The notes under the pieces were generated by a model. That model had not been told where the DNA came from and did not search any database. It saw nothing but the letters and a program-made list of their open reading frames with translations. The translations under genes were made by a program, and so were the position numbers. Positions 1 to 7,187 of a stretch of DNA of 64,000 bases are shown here, piece after piece. Every line of letters starts with the position of its first letter. The stretch's first letter is position 1. The DNA comes from Bradyrhizobium amphicarpaeae (GTDB lineage Bacteria; Pseudomonadota; Alphaproteobacteria; Rhizobiales; Xanthobacteraceae), in the NCBI RefSeq assembly GCF_002266435.3, contig NZ_CP029426.2, positions 806,001 to 870,000 of the forward strand, given 5' to 3'.

Positions 1-198
1 GACGACGAGATCGTAGGCGGTGCGATCGGCGGGCGTCGTCGCGTCTTTCTCGACCGAGCCGAACAGCACCAGCTCCTCGCCGGAATAGTTTGGGGTCACC
101 GTGACGCGGTGGTTGGAGACTGACACGATCAGCCGCTCGGCGCGCGCGGCGGAGCCGAGCAGCAGGATGACACAGAAAATGAGAAGCGCGCGCATCAT
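1..198 (-). CDS. TIGR02186-like exported/membrane protein, N-terminal part only
   Basis: The reverse strand opens with MMRALLIFCVILLLGSAARA, a clear signal peptide or anchor, followed by ERLIVSVSNHRVTVTPNYSG. The frame stays open to the window edge, so only about 66 residues are visible. The start pattern and the position directly after a TauE/SafE gene match the TIGR02186 family of putative membrane proteins, which commonly follows a sulfite exporter; that assignment is from family knowledge and its function is unknown. The ATG at 198 overlaps the TGA of the upstream tauE-like gene (ATGA arrangement), so the two are probably translationally coupled. A second ATG lies at 195. Confidence 0.7.
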   Translation of the reverse strand, partial: MMRALLIFCVILLLGSAARAERLIVSVSNHRVTVTPNYSGEELVLFGSVEKDATTPADRTAYDLVV

Positions 199-1112
199 CC
201 GCTCGCCCCCAACTCGCGGATAGTGAAGAGATCCGAGGGTTGGATCACCAGTTCGACCGCGAAGCGGATCCCGACCGAGAGGATCAGAAGTCCGAGCAGC
301 AGCCGCAGTTGCTCGCCGCGAATCTTCTGTCCGGCACGGACGCCGAACTGCGCGCCGGTGACGCCGCCGACCATCAGGATCAGCGCCAGCACGGCATCGA
401 CGAGATGATTGGTCACCGCGTGCAGCATGGTCGCGAACAGCATCGTGACCAGCGTCAGCACCATCGAGGTTCCGATCACCGTCGAGGTCGGCACCCGCAG
501 GAGATAAATCATGATCGGCACCAGGATGAAGCCGCCGCCGATACCCATGATGGCGCCGATGAAGCCGATCATGATGCCGACGATCACCACCGGGATGACC
601 GAGAGATAGATCTTGGAGCGCTTGAACCGCATCTTCAGCGGCAGGCCGTGGATCCAGTTGTGGGTGCGTCGCGGCGGCAGCGCGCCGCGCCGGGTCCGCA
701 TCAGGGCGCGCAGTCCTTCCGAAAACATCAGGCTGCCGACGGTGGTGAGCAGCACGACGTAGGAGAGCGCGATCATCAGGTCGAGCTGGCCGAGCGCGCG
801 CAGCTGCGTGAAGGTCCACACCCCCAGCGCCGTGCCGGTCACGCCGCCGGAGAGCAACACGCCCGCCAGCGCCGGATCGATCGCGCGCCGCCGCCAGTAG
901 GACAGCGCGCCGGAAAACGAGGAAGCCGCGATGTGGCTCGCAACCGAGGCGACCGCCACCGCCGGCGTGATGCCGATGAAGATCAGCAGCGGCGTCATCA
1001 GGAAGCCGCCGCCGATTCCGAACATGCCCGAGACGAAGCCGACCGCGGCGCCCATCGCCAGCACCAGGAAGACGTTGACCGGAAGATCGGCAATGGGGAG
1101 GTAGAGCTGCAT
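195..1112 (-). CDS. Sulfite exporter TauE/SafE family permease
   Basis: A 305-residue, strongly hydrophobic protein built as two homologous halves, each with the glycine-rich TauE/SafE signature: GMFGIGGGF near residues 29-37 and GAIMGIGGGF near 186-195. The family exports sulfite, sulfoacetate or related organosulfonates through the inner membrane; the substrate cannot be read here. A TTG-initiated extension to 1190 is open, but the ATG at 1112 puts the hydrophobic segment close to the N-terminus as is usual, so I chose it. It is coupled by ATGA overlap to the exported protein downstream. The family call is secure, the substrate is not. Confidence 0.88.
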   Translation of the reverse strand: MQLYLPIADLPVNVFLVLAMGAAVGFVSGMFGIGGGFLMTPLLIFIGITPAVAVASVASHIAASSFSGALSYWRRRAIDPALAGVLLSGGVTGTALGVWTFTQLRALGQLDLMIALSYVVLLTTVGSLMFSEGLRALMRTRRGALPPRRTHNWIHGLPLKMRFKRSKIYLSVIPVVIVGIMIGFIGAIMGIGGGFILVPIMIYLLRVPTSTVIGTSMVLTLVTMLFATMLHAVTNHLVDAVLALILMVGGVTGAQFGVRAGQKIRGEQLRLLLGLLILSVGIRFAVELVIQPSDLFTIRELGASG

Positions 1113-1450
1113 CGAGAGACCACGCTCCGGCGGGACGGATCGATTGCGCAATGCCCGCCGGATGGTCGGAACGATTGCCGCGTCCTTCAATAGCGGAATT
1201 CGGAGCGGGGAGGGACGGGGAATGTCGGGCGTGGTGAATGGGTGAAGAAAAGAGGAAAAAGAGACTCGATCGTTTCGACACCGGTGGTGCGCTCCCTCCC
1301 CCGCCTGCGGGGGAGGGTTGGGGAGAGGGTATTTCAGCAGTGGGACTGCCCAGAGGAGAGAACCCCCACCCGCCGCGCTTCGCGCGTCGACATCCCCCGC
1401 AAGCGCGAGAGGTGCACCGAGTGCGCGGCTCGTTTCGTTCTATTTAAAGT
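1113..1450. repeat. Intergenic stretch with a GC-rich palindromic repeat
   Basis: This gap holds no convincing gene. At 1294-1317 an 11-bp perfect inverted repeat (CCCTCCCCCGC / GCGGGGGAGGG, 2-nt loop) starts a longer region of runs such as GGGGAGAGGG and CCCCCACCCGCC that reaches about 1412. This is the style of dispersed palindromic repeat common in Bradyrhizobium intergenic DNA. It lies between the 5' end of the tauE-like gene and the 3' end of the podJ-like gene and could act as a terminator for the latter, though no T-run follows. Confidence 0.6.
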
Positions 1451-4400
1451 TTAATGCGCCGCCGAGGCCGACTTCTTGCTTGCAACCGCCTTCGGTGCCG
1501 GCTTGGCGCTTGCCTGCGGCGCGCTGTCCCAGCCGCCGTTCGGGGCCGCAACGTTGACGGCGTCGTCGGGCTGCGGCTCGGCGCTGAAGGTCTGGATCGC
1601 AAGCTTGGCCGCGGCGAGCGATTGCGGGTCGAGGCGCTTGGCGACGTCGTCGCGCTTGCCGGACGCGTCAGTATCGCCCTGCGCGGCGGCCAGGCTGAAC
1701 CATTTGTAGGATTCGGCGAGGTTCTGCTCCACGCCGATGCCGCGGGCATAGAGGATGCCGAGGTTGAACTGGCTGTCGGCGACGCCGCGATCGGCGGCCT
1801 TGCGGAACCACTGTGCCGCGCTCTTGTAGTTGGCGCCGCGCCCGCCGCCATCGGCGTCGAGTACCGCAAGATTGTGCATCGCCTTGGCGTTGCCGCGCTC
1901 GGCGGCCTGGGTGTAGTAGCGGCGGGCGACGTCGGCGTCCTTCTTCACGCCGAGGCCCTTCTCGTAGAGCGTGCCGAGGCGGAAGGTCGCCGGCACCACG
2001 CCGGCCTGCGCCGCGCGGTCGTACCATTTGGCCGCTTCGTCGTAATTCGTGGCAACACCCTTGCCTTCGGCAAAGCGCAGGCCGATCTCGTAGGCCGCGG
2101 TCGCATCGCCCTTCATCGCGGCGGTGCGCAGCAGCGGGCCGCCGATGCCGTCGGGCAGCTTTTCGCTCGACGGCACCTGGATCATGCCGAGCTTGGCGCG
2201 GCTCGTGCCCGACAGCGCGCCGGTGACGTCGCTGCTCGCGGCAGGCGGCGGCACGGCTGCGGCGGGCGCGGGCGGAATTTCAACCGAGGCCGAGCTGCCC
2301 GGGGCCGGAGCGGCGTTGTTCTGGGATTGCCGGCCGATCGGCGTCGGCGAGGTCATCGAGGGCGTGACCTGCTCGGGCGTGGCGGGCTTGTTCTCGATCA
2401 CCGGCGGCGGCGGAGCCTGCGGCGCGGGCTGGCTCAGCGTATTGTCCATGGCCTGCGGCGCCGGCGGCGGGCTGCCCTCCAGCAGGTTCATCGCCATCTT
2501 GAAGGTGCCGAGCACGATCACGACCACGCTCGCGCCGACCAGCAGCGAGCGGATCTTCGAAGTGATGGTCGAGCCGCCGTCCTTGCCCTTGTCCTTGGCG
2601 CGATCGGCGCCGGCCTTCGCACTGCCCTTGGCACCGCGGGCCGGCTTTTCCGGCTGCGCGGCGGCGGCCTGAGCGGCACGGCGGGCGGCTGCGATGAAGC
2701 TCGACGACGACACCGGCTCCTTCGCGGCGGCGGGAATGTCGCTGATCGCGCTCTCGGAGGCGGCGATGCGTTCCGACGGCGTGGCAACGCGCCCACCGGG
2801 CCGTGTGCCCGGCTCGAGCGGATGATCCGGCGGCAATTCCGGCGCGAGCGCGGCGCGCGCGGGCACCGTGTGCGGCTCGAGGATCTCGCTGATCGCGCGC
2901 GGCGGGACCGGTGGTGCCGATGGCACCGGCGGCGGCGCGGCGGGGGCCGCGGCATGGAATTCACGCGGCGCGGCGGAGAAGGCGCCTTGTGAGAAGGCGC
3001 TTTGGCCGTGTTGCTGCGCGGCGGGGTTCGGCAGCTCGGGCTTCGGATCGTATTTCGGCTGCTGGGCCTGCGGCCGCGGCTCACGCGCCATCGGCGGCGC
3101 GGGCTCCATGGGAGCGGCCATCGGCATCGGCTGCACTGCAGGGGCCGGCGGCGCGGTGCGCACCGCGCGCAGATCGCCCTCGATCATGGAAAGGCGGTCG
3201 ACGACATGGCCGAGCGCACTGTGGACGGCGTCGAGCGAGTCCTGGGTGCTGCGGGTGGTCTCGGCCTGGCTGAAGCGGATGTCGGACAGTTCGCGCTTGA
3301 CCAGATCGACCATTCCGGAATCGGCCGGGGCCGCGGAACTGCGGCTCTCGGCCAGCGCGGAATAGGTCGCCTGCTGCCGCTCGAGGTGCCTGAGGATGTC
3401 GTGCAGCCCGTCCTCGACGCGGCTCAAATTGCCGTTGCGCGGATCGGCGGCGGCTTCGATCCGCTCCAGCAGATACGAGACGCGCTGTTCGAGATGGGCA
3501 AAGGTCGAGGCCGAATCGTTGCCGACCTGCATGCGGTCGAAGCGGTCCGACAGCGCGCGGATGGCGGATTCCAGGTGCTCGGTGCTCTCGGTGGCCTGCG
3601 GCCGCTCGCGCGTTTCCAGCGCCGCGGTGAGCGCCGCGATGCGCTGCTCCAACACCGCAAAGCTGTCGCCCTGGCCGGAGGCGCGGGTGACCTGGTCGAC
3701 CTTGGACGACAGCATCTGCACGTCTTCGGACAGGCGTGCGAGCGCTTCGTTGGAGGCGACGTTGGAGACGATGCCGCGCAGCGCTGCGATCGCGCTTTCG
3801 AGCTGATGCACCGTCGAGGGATCGTCATTGGCGCGCAGGATCAGGTCGAGCTTGGCGCCGAGATTGCGGATCGCCTCGTCATAGCCGGTGAGCTGCTCCG
3901 CCGGCGTCAGCGTGCGCAGCACCTGCTTGATGTCGGACAGCGCGTGCTCGATACCCGACAGCACCTGGCCGTCGGTGCCGTTGGAACGCGTCTCGTCGAT
4001 CCGTCGGTGCAGCGAGCGGATCTCGTTCTCGATCGACTCGATCGCGCGCCGCGGCATCGCCTCGGTGATGGCATTGCGGATCTCGGCAAGCTCGCTGCGG
4101 AACGCATCGATCGCCTGCTCGGTATTGTCGGGGCGCTGCAGCGACTCGATCTGGCTCGTGATCTTGAGCAGATGGCGCTCGAGCGCGGAAAAATCCGGCC
4201 CCGGCTGCGGTGGCGGCGGAGCATAGGCTGGCGCGGGCGGCGCCATCGGAGGTGCGACAGGGGCGGCCCAGGGAGCGGCGTTGGGCGCGATCGAGGGCGC
4301 GGCACGCGGCGGCATTTGCCGCGGCGTAAAGCCGTCGAGCTCGCTTTGCCGCGCGGTGATCTCGGCGACGGCGACGTCGAACGACGCGGGGCTCAGGGGC

Positions 4401-4921
4401 GGGGCGTTGCGATAGACCTGCGCTGCCGCGCGCTCGACCGCATCGGCCTGGCGCTGGCGCGCGTCGGCCGGCGCGGGGCGCGGAGCCGGAGGCTGCTGCG
4501 GTTGAGGCTGCGGCGGCCTGGAGATTTGCGACAGCCGCGCATCGAGCCGCGAGATCGCATCGTTGAGCTGGCGCGCAACGCCCTGCTCGCGCGCGACGTC
4601 TGGCCGCGAAGGGTCCTGCCGCGATGAATCCTGTCGTGACGAATCCCGGCGCTGCGCGGGCTTGGAGATCCGTTCGATCTGCTGGGTGATCGCGTCGAGC
4701 CGCTGGTGGATGTCGGCGACTTCGCGGCTTTCCTGGCTCGGAGCGGGCGGAGCTTGCGGCCGCTGGTCGTAAGGTTCGCGAAAGTTCGGGGGAGCAGTCT
4801 CGCCGAGGGTGGAGTTCAGCCAATCGTTGAGTGACATGCCGGCACGACGCGCAGCAGCTTCGGCCCGCTCCCTGACGGATGGATCGATGCCGTCAACACT
4901 CCACGATACGCGCGAATTCAT
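1451..4921 (-). CDS. PodJ-like polar localisation protein with SEL1 repeats
   Basis: A 1156-residue protein. The N-terminus (MNSRVSWSVDGIDPSVRERA, then GMSLNDWLN) is the conserved opening of PodJ-like proteins. Residues about 60-650 are Gln/Ala/Pro-rich with long coiled-coil heptads. A proline-rich stretch leads to one membrane segment at about 790-812 (SLLVGASVVVIVLGTFKMAM), and the periplasmic C-terminus carries about four SEL1/TPR-like repeats at about 936-1094 (for example AAYEIGLRFAEGKGV, FNLGILYARGIGV). In Caulobacter this architecture organises the new pole. No peptidoglycan-binding domain is visible at the C-terminus. The ATG at 4921 was preferred over 4990 because the family motif begins there. 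Long antisense frames across it are composition artefacts. Confidence 0.82.
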   Translation of the reverse strand: MNSRVSWSVDGIDPSVRERAEAAARRAGMSLNDWLNSTLGETAPPNFREPYDQRPQAPPAPSQESREVADIHQRLDAITQQIERISKPAQRRDSSRQDSSRQDPSRPDVAREQGVARQLNDAISRLDARLSQISRPPQPQPQQPPAPRPAPADARQRQADAVERAAAQVYRNAPPLSPASFDVAVAEITARQSELDGFTPRQMPPRAAPSIAPNAAPWAAPVAPPMAPPAPAYAPPPPQPGPDFSALERHLLKITSQIESLQRPDNTEQAIDAFRSELAEIRNAITEAMPRRAIESIENEIRSLHRRIDETRSNGTDGQVLSGIEHALSDIKQVLRTLTPAEQLTGYDEAIRNLGAKLDLILRANDDPSTVHQLESAIAALRGIVSNVASNEALARLSEDVQMLSSKVDQVTRASGQGDSFAVLEQRIAALTAALETRERPQATESTEHLESAIRALSDRFDRMQVGNDSASTFAHLEQRVSYLLERIEAAADPRNGNLSRVEDGLHDILRHLERQQATYSALAESRSSAAPADSGMVDLVKRELSDIRFSQAETTRSTQDSLDAVHSALGHVVDRLSMIEGDLRAVRTAPPAPAVQPMPMAAPMEPAPPMAREPRPQAQQPKYDPKPELPNPAAQQHGQSAFSQGAFSAAPREFHAAAPAAPPPVPSAPPVPPRAISEILEPHTVPARAALAPELPPDHPLEPGTRPGGRVATPSERIAASESAISDIPAAAKEPVSSSSFIAAARRAAQAAAAQPEKPARGAKGSAKAGADRAKDKGKDGGSTITSKIRSLLVGASVVVIVLGTFKMAMNLLEGSPPPAPQAMDNTLSQPAPQAPPPPVIENKPATPEQVTPSMTSPTPIGRQSQNNAAPAPGSSASVEIPPAPAAAVPPPAASSDVTGALSGTSRAKLGMIQVPSSEKLPDGIGGPLLRTAAMKGDATAAYEIGLRFAEGKGVATNYDEAAKWYDRAAQAGVVPATFRLGTLYEKGLGVKKDADVARRYYTQAAERGNAKAMHNLAVLDADGGGRGANYKSAAQWFRKAADRGVADSQFNLGILYARGIGVEQNLAESYKWFSLAAAQGDTDASGKRDDVAKRLDPQSLAAAKLAIQTFSAEPQPDDAVNVAAPNGGWDSAPQASAKPAPKAVASKKSASAAH

Positions 4922-5229
4922 GACTCTGTCCGGTTCCGACTCCGGCGCCCCACCCGGCGCCTCCAGTCTCCCCACGCGTGCCGATTGCAAGACAATCGGA
5001 TTTGGCGCGGGTCGTCTGCCTCGAAAACCGACTTTTGTCCGTTACGGTAAATAACGGGTTAAGGAACGCGTTGACGGTGTCTTAAAGTTGGGCGGGGGGA
5101 ACCGGGGGGGCGTTTTCCAGCCGTGACGGGTAGGCCCCCGAGTACGCTAGAGCTTCTCGGCTTCCGGTGGTTTCTCCGGCATGCTGGCCCGACATGAGAC
5201 TGCTCTCAGGCAGCCTGTACACACGCGGT
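4922..5229. other. Intergenic region upstream of the podJ-like gene
   Basis: No gene is seen. Two small inverted repeats lie in the podJ-like leader: CCGATTG/CAATCGG at 4981-4999 and CCGTTA/TAACGG at 5039-5057, inside the only AT-richer stretch of the gap, a plausible promoter or operator zone for the minus-strand gene. From about 5090 the sequence is G-rich (runs of six Gs) and featureless up to the brnTA promoter. Confidence 0.45.
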
Positions 5230-5266
5230 TTGCGCGAGCCTCTCAAATTGTGTATACAAATTGCGA
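5230..5266 (+). promoter_or_regulatory. Candidate sigma70 promoter and operator of brnTA
   Basis: TTGCGC (5230-5235) and TATACA (5253-5258) are separated by 17 nt, a good sigma70-like pair. The -10 overlaps a small palindrome centred on GTATAC within TTGTGTATACAA, a plausible operator, since BrnA proteins are known to autorepress their operon. The predicted transcription start falls within a few bases of the brnT ATG at 5267, implying a nearly leaderless transcript. Confidence 0.5.
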
Positions 5267-5556
5267 ATGCTTGATATCGAGTTTGACCTGAAAAAGGACG
5301 CGTCCAATCTCGACAAGCACGGGATTAGGCTCGCGCGAGCCCGCGAGTTCAGTCCGGTCAAGATCCTGCAGGACGACCGCAAGAACTACGGCGAGACCCG
5401 ATATCGCGGCTTTGGATTCATCGGCAAGGGTGCCTTTGTCCTCGCATTCACCGTCACGGAGCTGAGGACGGGTGCAAGAGGGTCCGGGCGATCAGCCTTC
5501 GCCCCGCCACCGAAAAGGAGATTGAGCAATATGGTCTCACGAAAAAAGGTCGTTGA
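5267..5556 (+). pseudogene. brnT: BrnT-type ribonuclease toxin, frameshifted
   Basis: The 5' frame reads MLDIEFDLKKDASNLDKHGI, then a typical DUF497/BrnT body up to GAFVLAFTVTE near 5461. The expected C-terminal strand, VRAISLRPATEKEIEQYGLT, is present in a different frame from 5482 and ends at the TGA at 5554-5556. Removing five bases around 5462-5466 (CTGAG) joins the halves as ...FTVTEDGCKRVRAIS, which fits the family spacing. As it stands the upstream frame instead runs on into the brnA frame, predicting a 201-residue BrnT'-BrnA fusion. In intact loci BrnT is an RNA-cleaving toxin neutralised by BrnA. Family recognition is firm; whether the shift is a mutation, sequencing error or programmed event is open. 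Confidence 0.78.
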
Positions 5557-5872
5557 TGATCCGGAGAACCCGGAGTGGACCGCAGCGGATTTTGCTCGGG
5601 CGAAGAACCCGGAAGAGGTGCTGTCGCCAGATGTTTTGTCGGTATTTGGACGAAAGCGAGGGCCTCAGAGAGCGCCTAAGAAAGTTCCGGTATCGATCCG
5701 CTTGAGCCCTGAGGTTGTTGGCTTCTTTAGGAAGAAGGGCCGTGGCTGGCAGTCGGAGATCGACACGACCCTCAAAAAGATCGTTCTTCGAAGCGACAAG
5801 CGCACCCATAAGGACCCGGTCCCAGCTGGAAAGCGGAAAGCCATCACGCCCAAGCGCGCGGCGGGGCGCTGA
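5531..5872 (+). CDS. brnA: BrnA-type antitoxin
   Basis: A 113-residue basic protein from the ATG at 5531. It has the BrnA pattern: WTAADFARAKNPEEVLSPDV, a linker with RKRGPQRAPKKVPVSIRLSPEVVGFFR (ribbon-helix-helix-like DNA-binding region) and GWQSEIDTTLKKIV. BrnA binds BrnT and represses the operon. The start lies 26 nt inside the ancestral brnT frame, the usual overlapping arrangement. The frame is also open upstream through the broken brnT, so a read-through fusion could be made. The C-terminal tail (from about residue 85) is Lys/Arg-rich and longer than in most BrnA proteins. Confidence 0.8.
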   Translation: MVSRKKVVDDPENPEWTAADFARAKNPEEVLSPDVLSVFGRKRGPQRAPKKVPVSIRLSPEVVGFFRKKGRGWQSEIDTTLKKIVLRSDKRTHKDPVPAGKRKAITPKRAAGR

Positions 5873-5977
5873 GGTCTGTACTGGTCGTACCGGTCCCTAG
5901 CGGGCGCCGATGTCACCGCGTCCAGTCCGGCAGAGATAGGTCTCGGGCTCCAAGACCCGCTCGCGCCTCGCGAGCGC

Positions 5978-6568
5978 CTACCCCTTCCCCTCGCGCTTGC
6001 CGTCTTCCAACGGCACCACCGTGCCCCTGCCGGTCATCGCCGACAGCGCATCGAGCGTCTCTTCGCAGAAGTCGGCCACCATCTGCTCATGCCGGGCGCC
6101 CAAGCGGAGCAGGAGCAGGTTTCCGAGGTCGAGCCGTCCCTCGGCGGTGCCCTCAGGGAAGCGCTTCTTCAGGATGCGCTCGTAATTGGCGTGGCGGTCG
6201 CGGTGGTGTTCCAGGCGGGCCATCAGATCGGTGCGCAATGGCTCGATGTCGATGCTGTCGAGCGCATGGAGGCGGACCAGCAGGTCGTCCTTGGTCGAGG
6301 CCGGCGTGCTTGGCCGCGCGGCCCAGTGCCGCAGCGCTGTTCGACCCTCCGGAGTGAGCGTATAAACCAGCTTGTTGGGCTTGCCTGTTTGCACGACCTC
6401 GCGGCCCTGGATGTGGCCGCGGTCGCGCAGCTTGGAGAGTTCGCGGTAGATCTGCTGGTGGTCGGCCTTCCAGAAGAAGCCGATCGAGGAGTCGAATGTC
6501 TTGGCGAGCTCGTAGCCCGTCATCGGGCGTTCCGTCAGGCATGCGAGGATTGCGTCGCCCAGTGCCAT
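5978..6568 (-). CDS. PadR family transcriptional regulator
   Basis: A 196-residue protein with the PadR winged helix at about residues 1-80 (MALGDAILACLTERPMTGYE, then FWKADHQQIYRELSKLRDRG and YTLTPEGRTAL) and the C-terminal helical dimerisation domain of the PadR-s2 type. A strong ribosome-binding site (AAGGAGG) sits just before the ATG. It is divergent from the fatty-acid oxidation operon that starts at 6761, with two palindromes in the shared gap, so it most likely represses both itself and that operon in response to a phenolic, acyl or related ligand. The ligand is unknown. Confidence 0.88.
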   Translation of the reverse strand: MALGDAILACLTERPMTGYELAKTFDSSIGFFWKADHQQIYRELSKLRDRGHIQGREVVQTGKPNKLVYTLTPEGRTALRHWAARPSTPASTKDDLLVRLHALDSIDIEPLRTDLMARLEHHRDRHANYERILKKRFPEGTAEGRLDLGNLLLLRLGARHEQMVADFCEETLDALSAMTGRGTVVPLEDGKREGKG

Positions 6569-6606
6569 GACCGGCCTCCTTCTCCAGTATCGAACTCGCT
6601 TGACTT

Positions 6607-6641
6607 TATGCGTATCCGCGCATATGCGTCAATGTGCATAT
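6607..6641. promoter_or_regulatory. Twin palindromes, probable PadR operators
   Basis: Two overlapping dyads lie between padR and the NTF2-like gene: TATGCG-N6-CGCATA at 6607-6624 and ATATGC-N8-GCATAT at 6622-6641. Both share the ATGC/GCAT core described for PadR-family operators. The placement about 40 nt upstream of padR and 120 nt upstream of the catabolic operon suits control of both transcription units. Confidence 0.6.
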
Positions 6642-6760
6642 GAAGCGTGCAGGGCGGTGTCAAAATCCGGCCTGTAAAAGCTCAACGAAATCAATCAGCT
6701 CGCTACTGTGCATGGGGTTGTTTTCGCATTTTGATAAGGCCTTGAGGGAGGCACCCGAGA

Positions 6761-7147
6761 ATGACCGGTCTCGACTCCTGGTACGCCTACATGAAGTCTC
6801 ACGACCGCGCCGCGCTGTGGGACCTGCTGCACCCCGATGCCGTCTTCGAAAGCCCTGTCGTGCATTCGCCGCAGCGCGGACGCGACATCACCTTCAAATA
6901 CCTCTCCAGCGCCGAGCAAGTGCTCGGCGGTCCCGGCTTCACCTATGTCGGTGAATGGCGCAGCGACAACGGCGCCGTGCTCGAATTCAAGAATGTCATC
7001 GACGGTATCGAGATCAACGGCGTCGACATCATCAGCTTCGATGCCGAGGGACACATCACCCATTTCAAGGTGATGGTGCGTCCGCTCAAGGCGATCAACA
7101 TGCTGCACCGCCTGATGGCGGAGCAGCTTGCCGCCGCCCAATCATAA
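6761..7147 (+). CDS. NTF2/SnoaL-like domain protein
   Basis: A 128-residue cone-shaped-fold protein of the nuclear transport factor 2 superfamily (MTGLDSWYAYMKSHDRAALW, LHPDAVFESPVVHSPQRGR, then alternating strands ending FKVMVRPLKAINMLHRLM). Such proteins are small hydrolases, isomerases or ligand carriers; no catalytic residues specific enough to choose are visible. It is the first gene of the run NTF2-like / acyl-CoA dehydrogenase / fadA / fadB, 40 nt before the dehydrogenase, so a role with an acyl-CoA or hydroxyacyl intermediate is likely by context only. Confidence 0.8.
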   Translation: MTGLDSWYAYMKSHDRAALWDLLHPDAVFESPVVHSPQRGRDITFKYLSSAEQVLGGPGFTYVGEWRSDNGAVLEFKNVIDGIEINGVDIISFDAEGHITHFKVMVRPLKAINMLHRLMAEQLAAAQS

Positions 7148-7187
7148 GCCCAACATCATCCTTCAAGCCCTCTGCCGGGAGACCGCA

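Noticed and set aside
1454..4627. Two long plus-strand frames opposite the podJ-like gene
   Set aside because: Arg/Gly/Leu-rich shadows of a Pro/Gln/Ala-rich coding sequence with no independent start signals.
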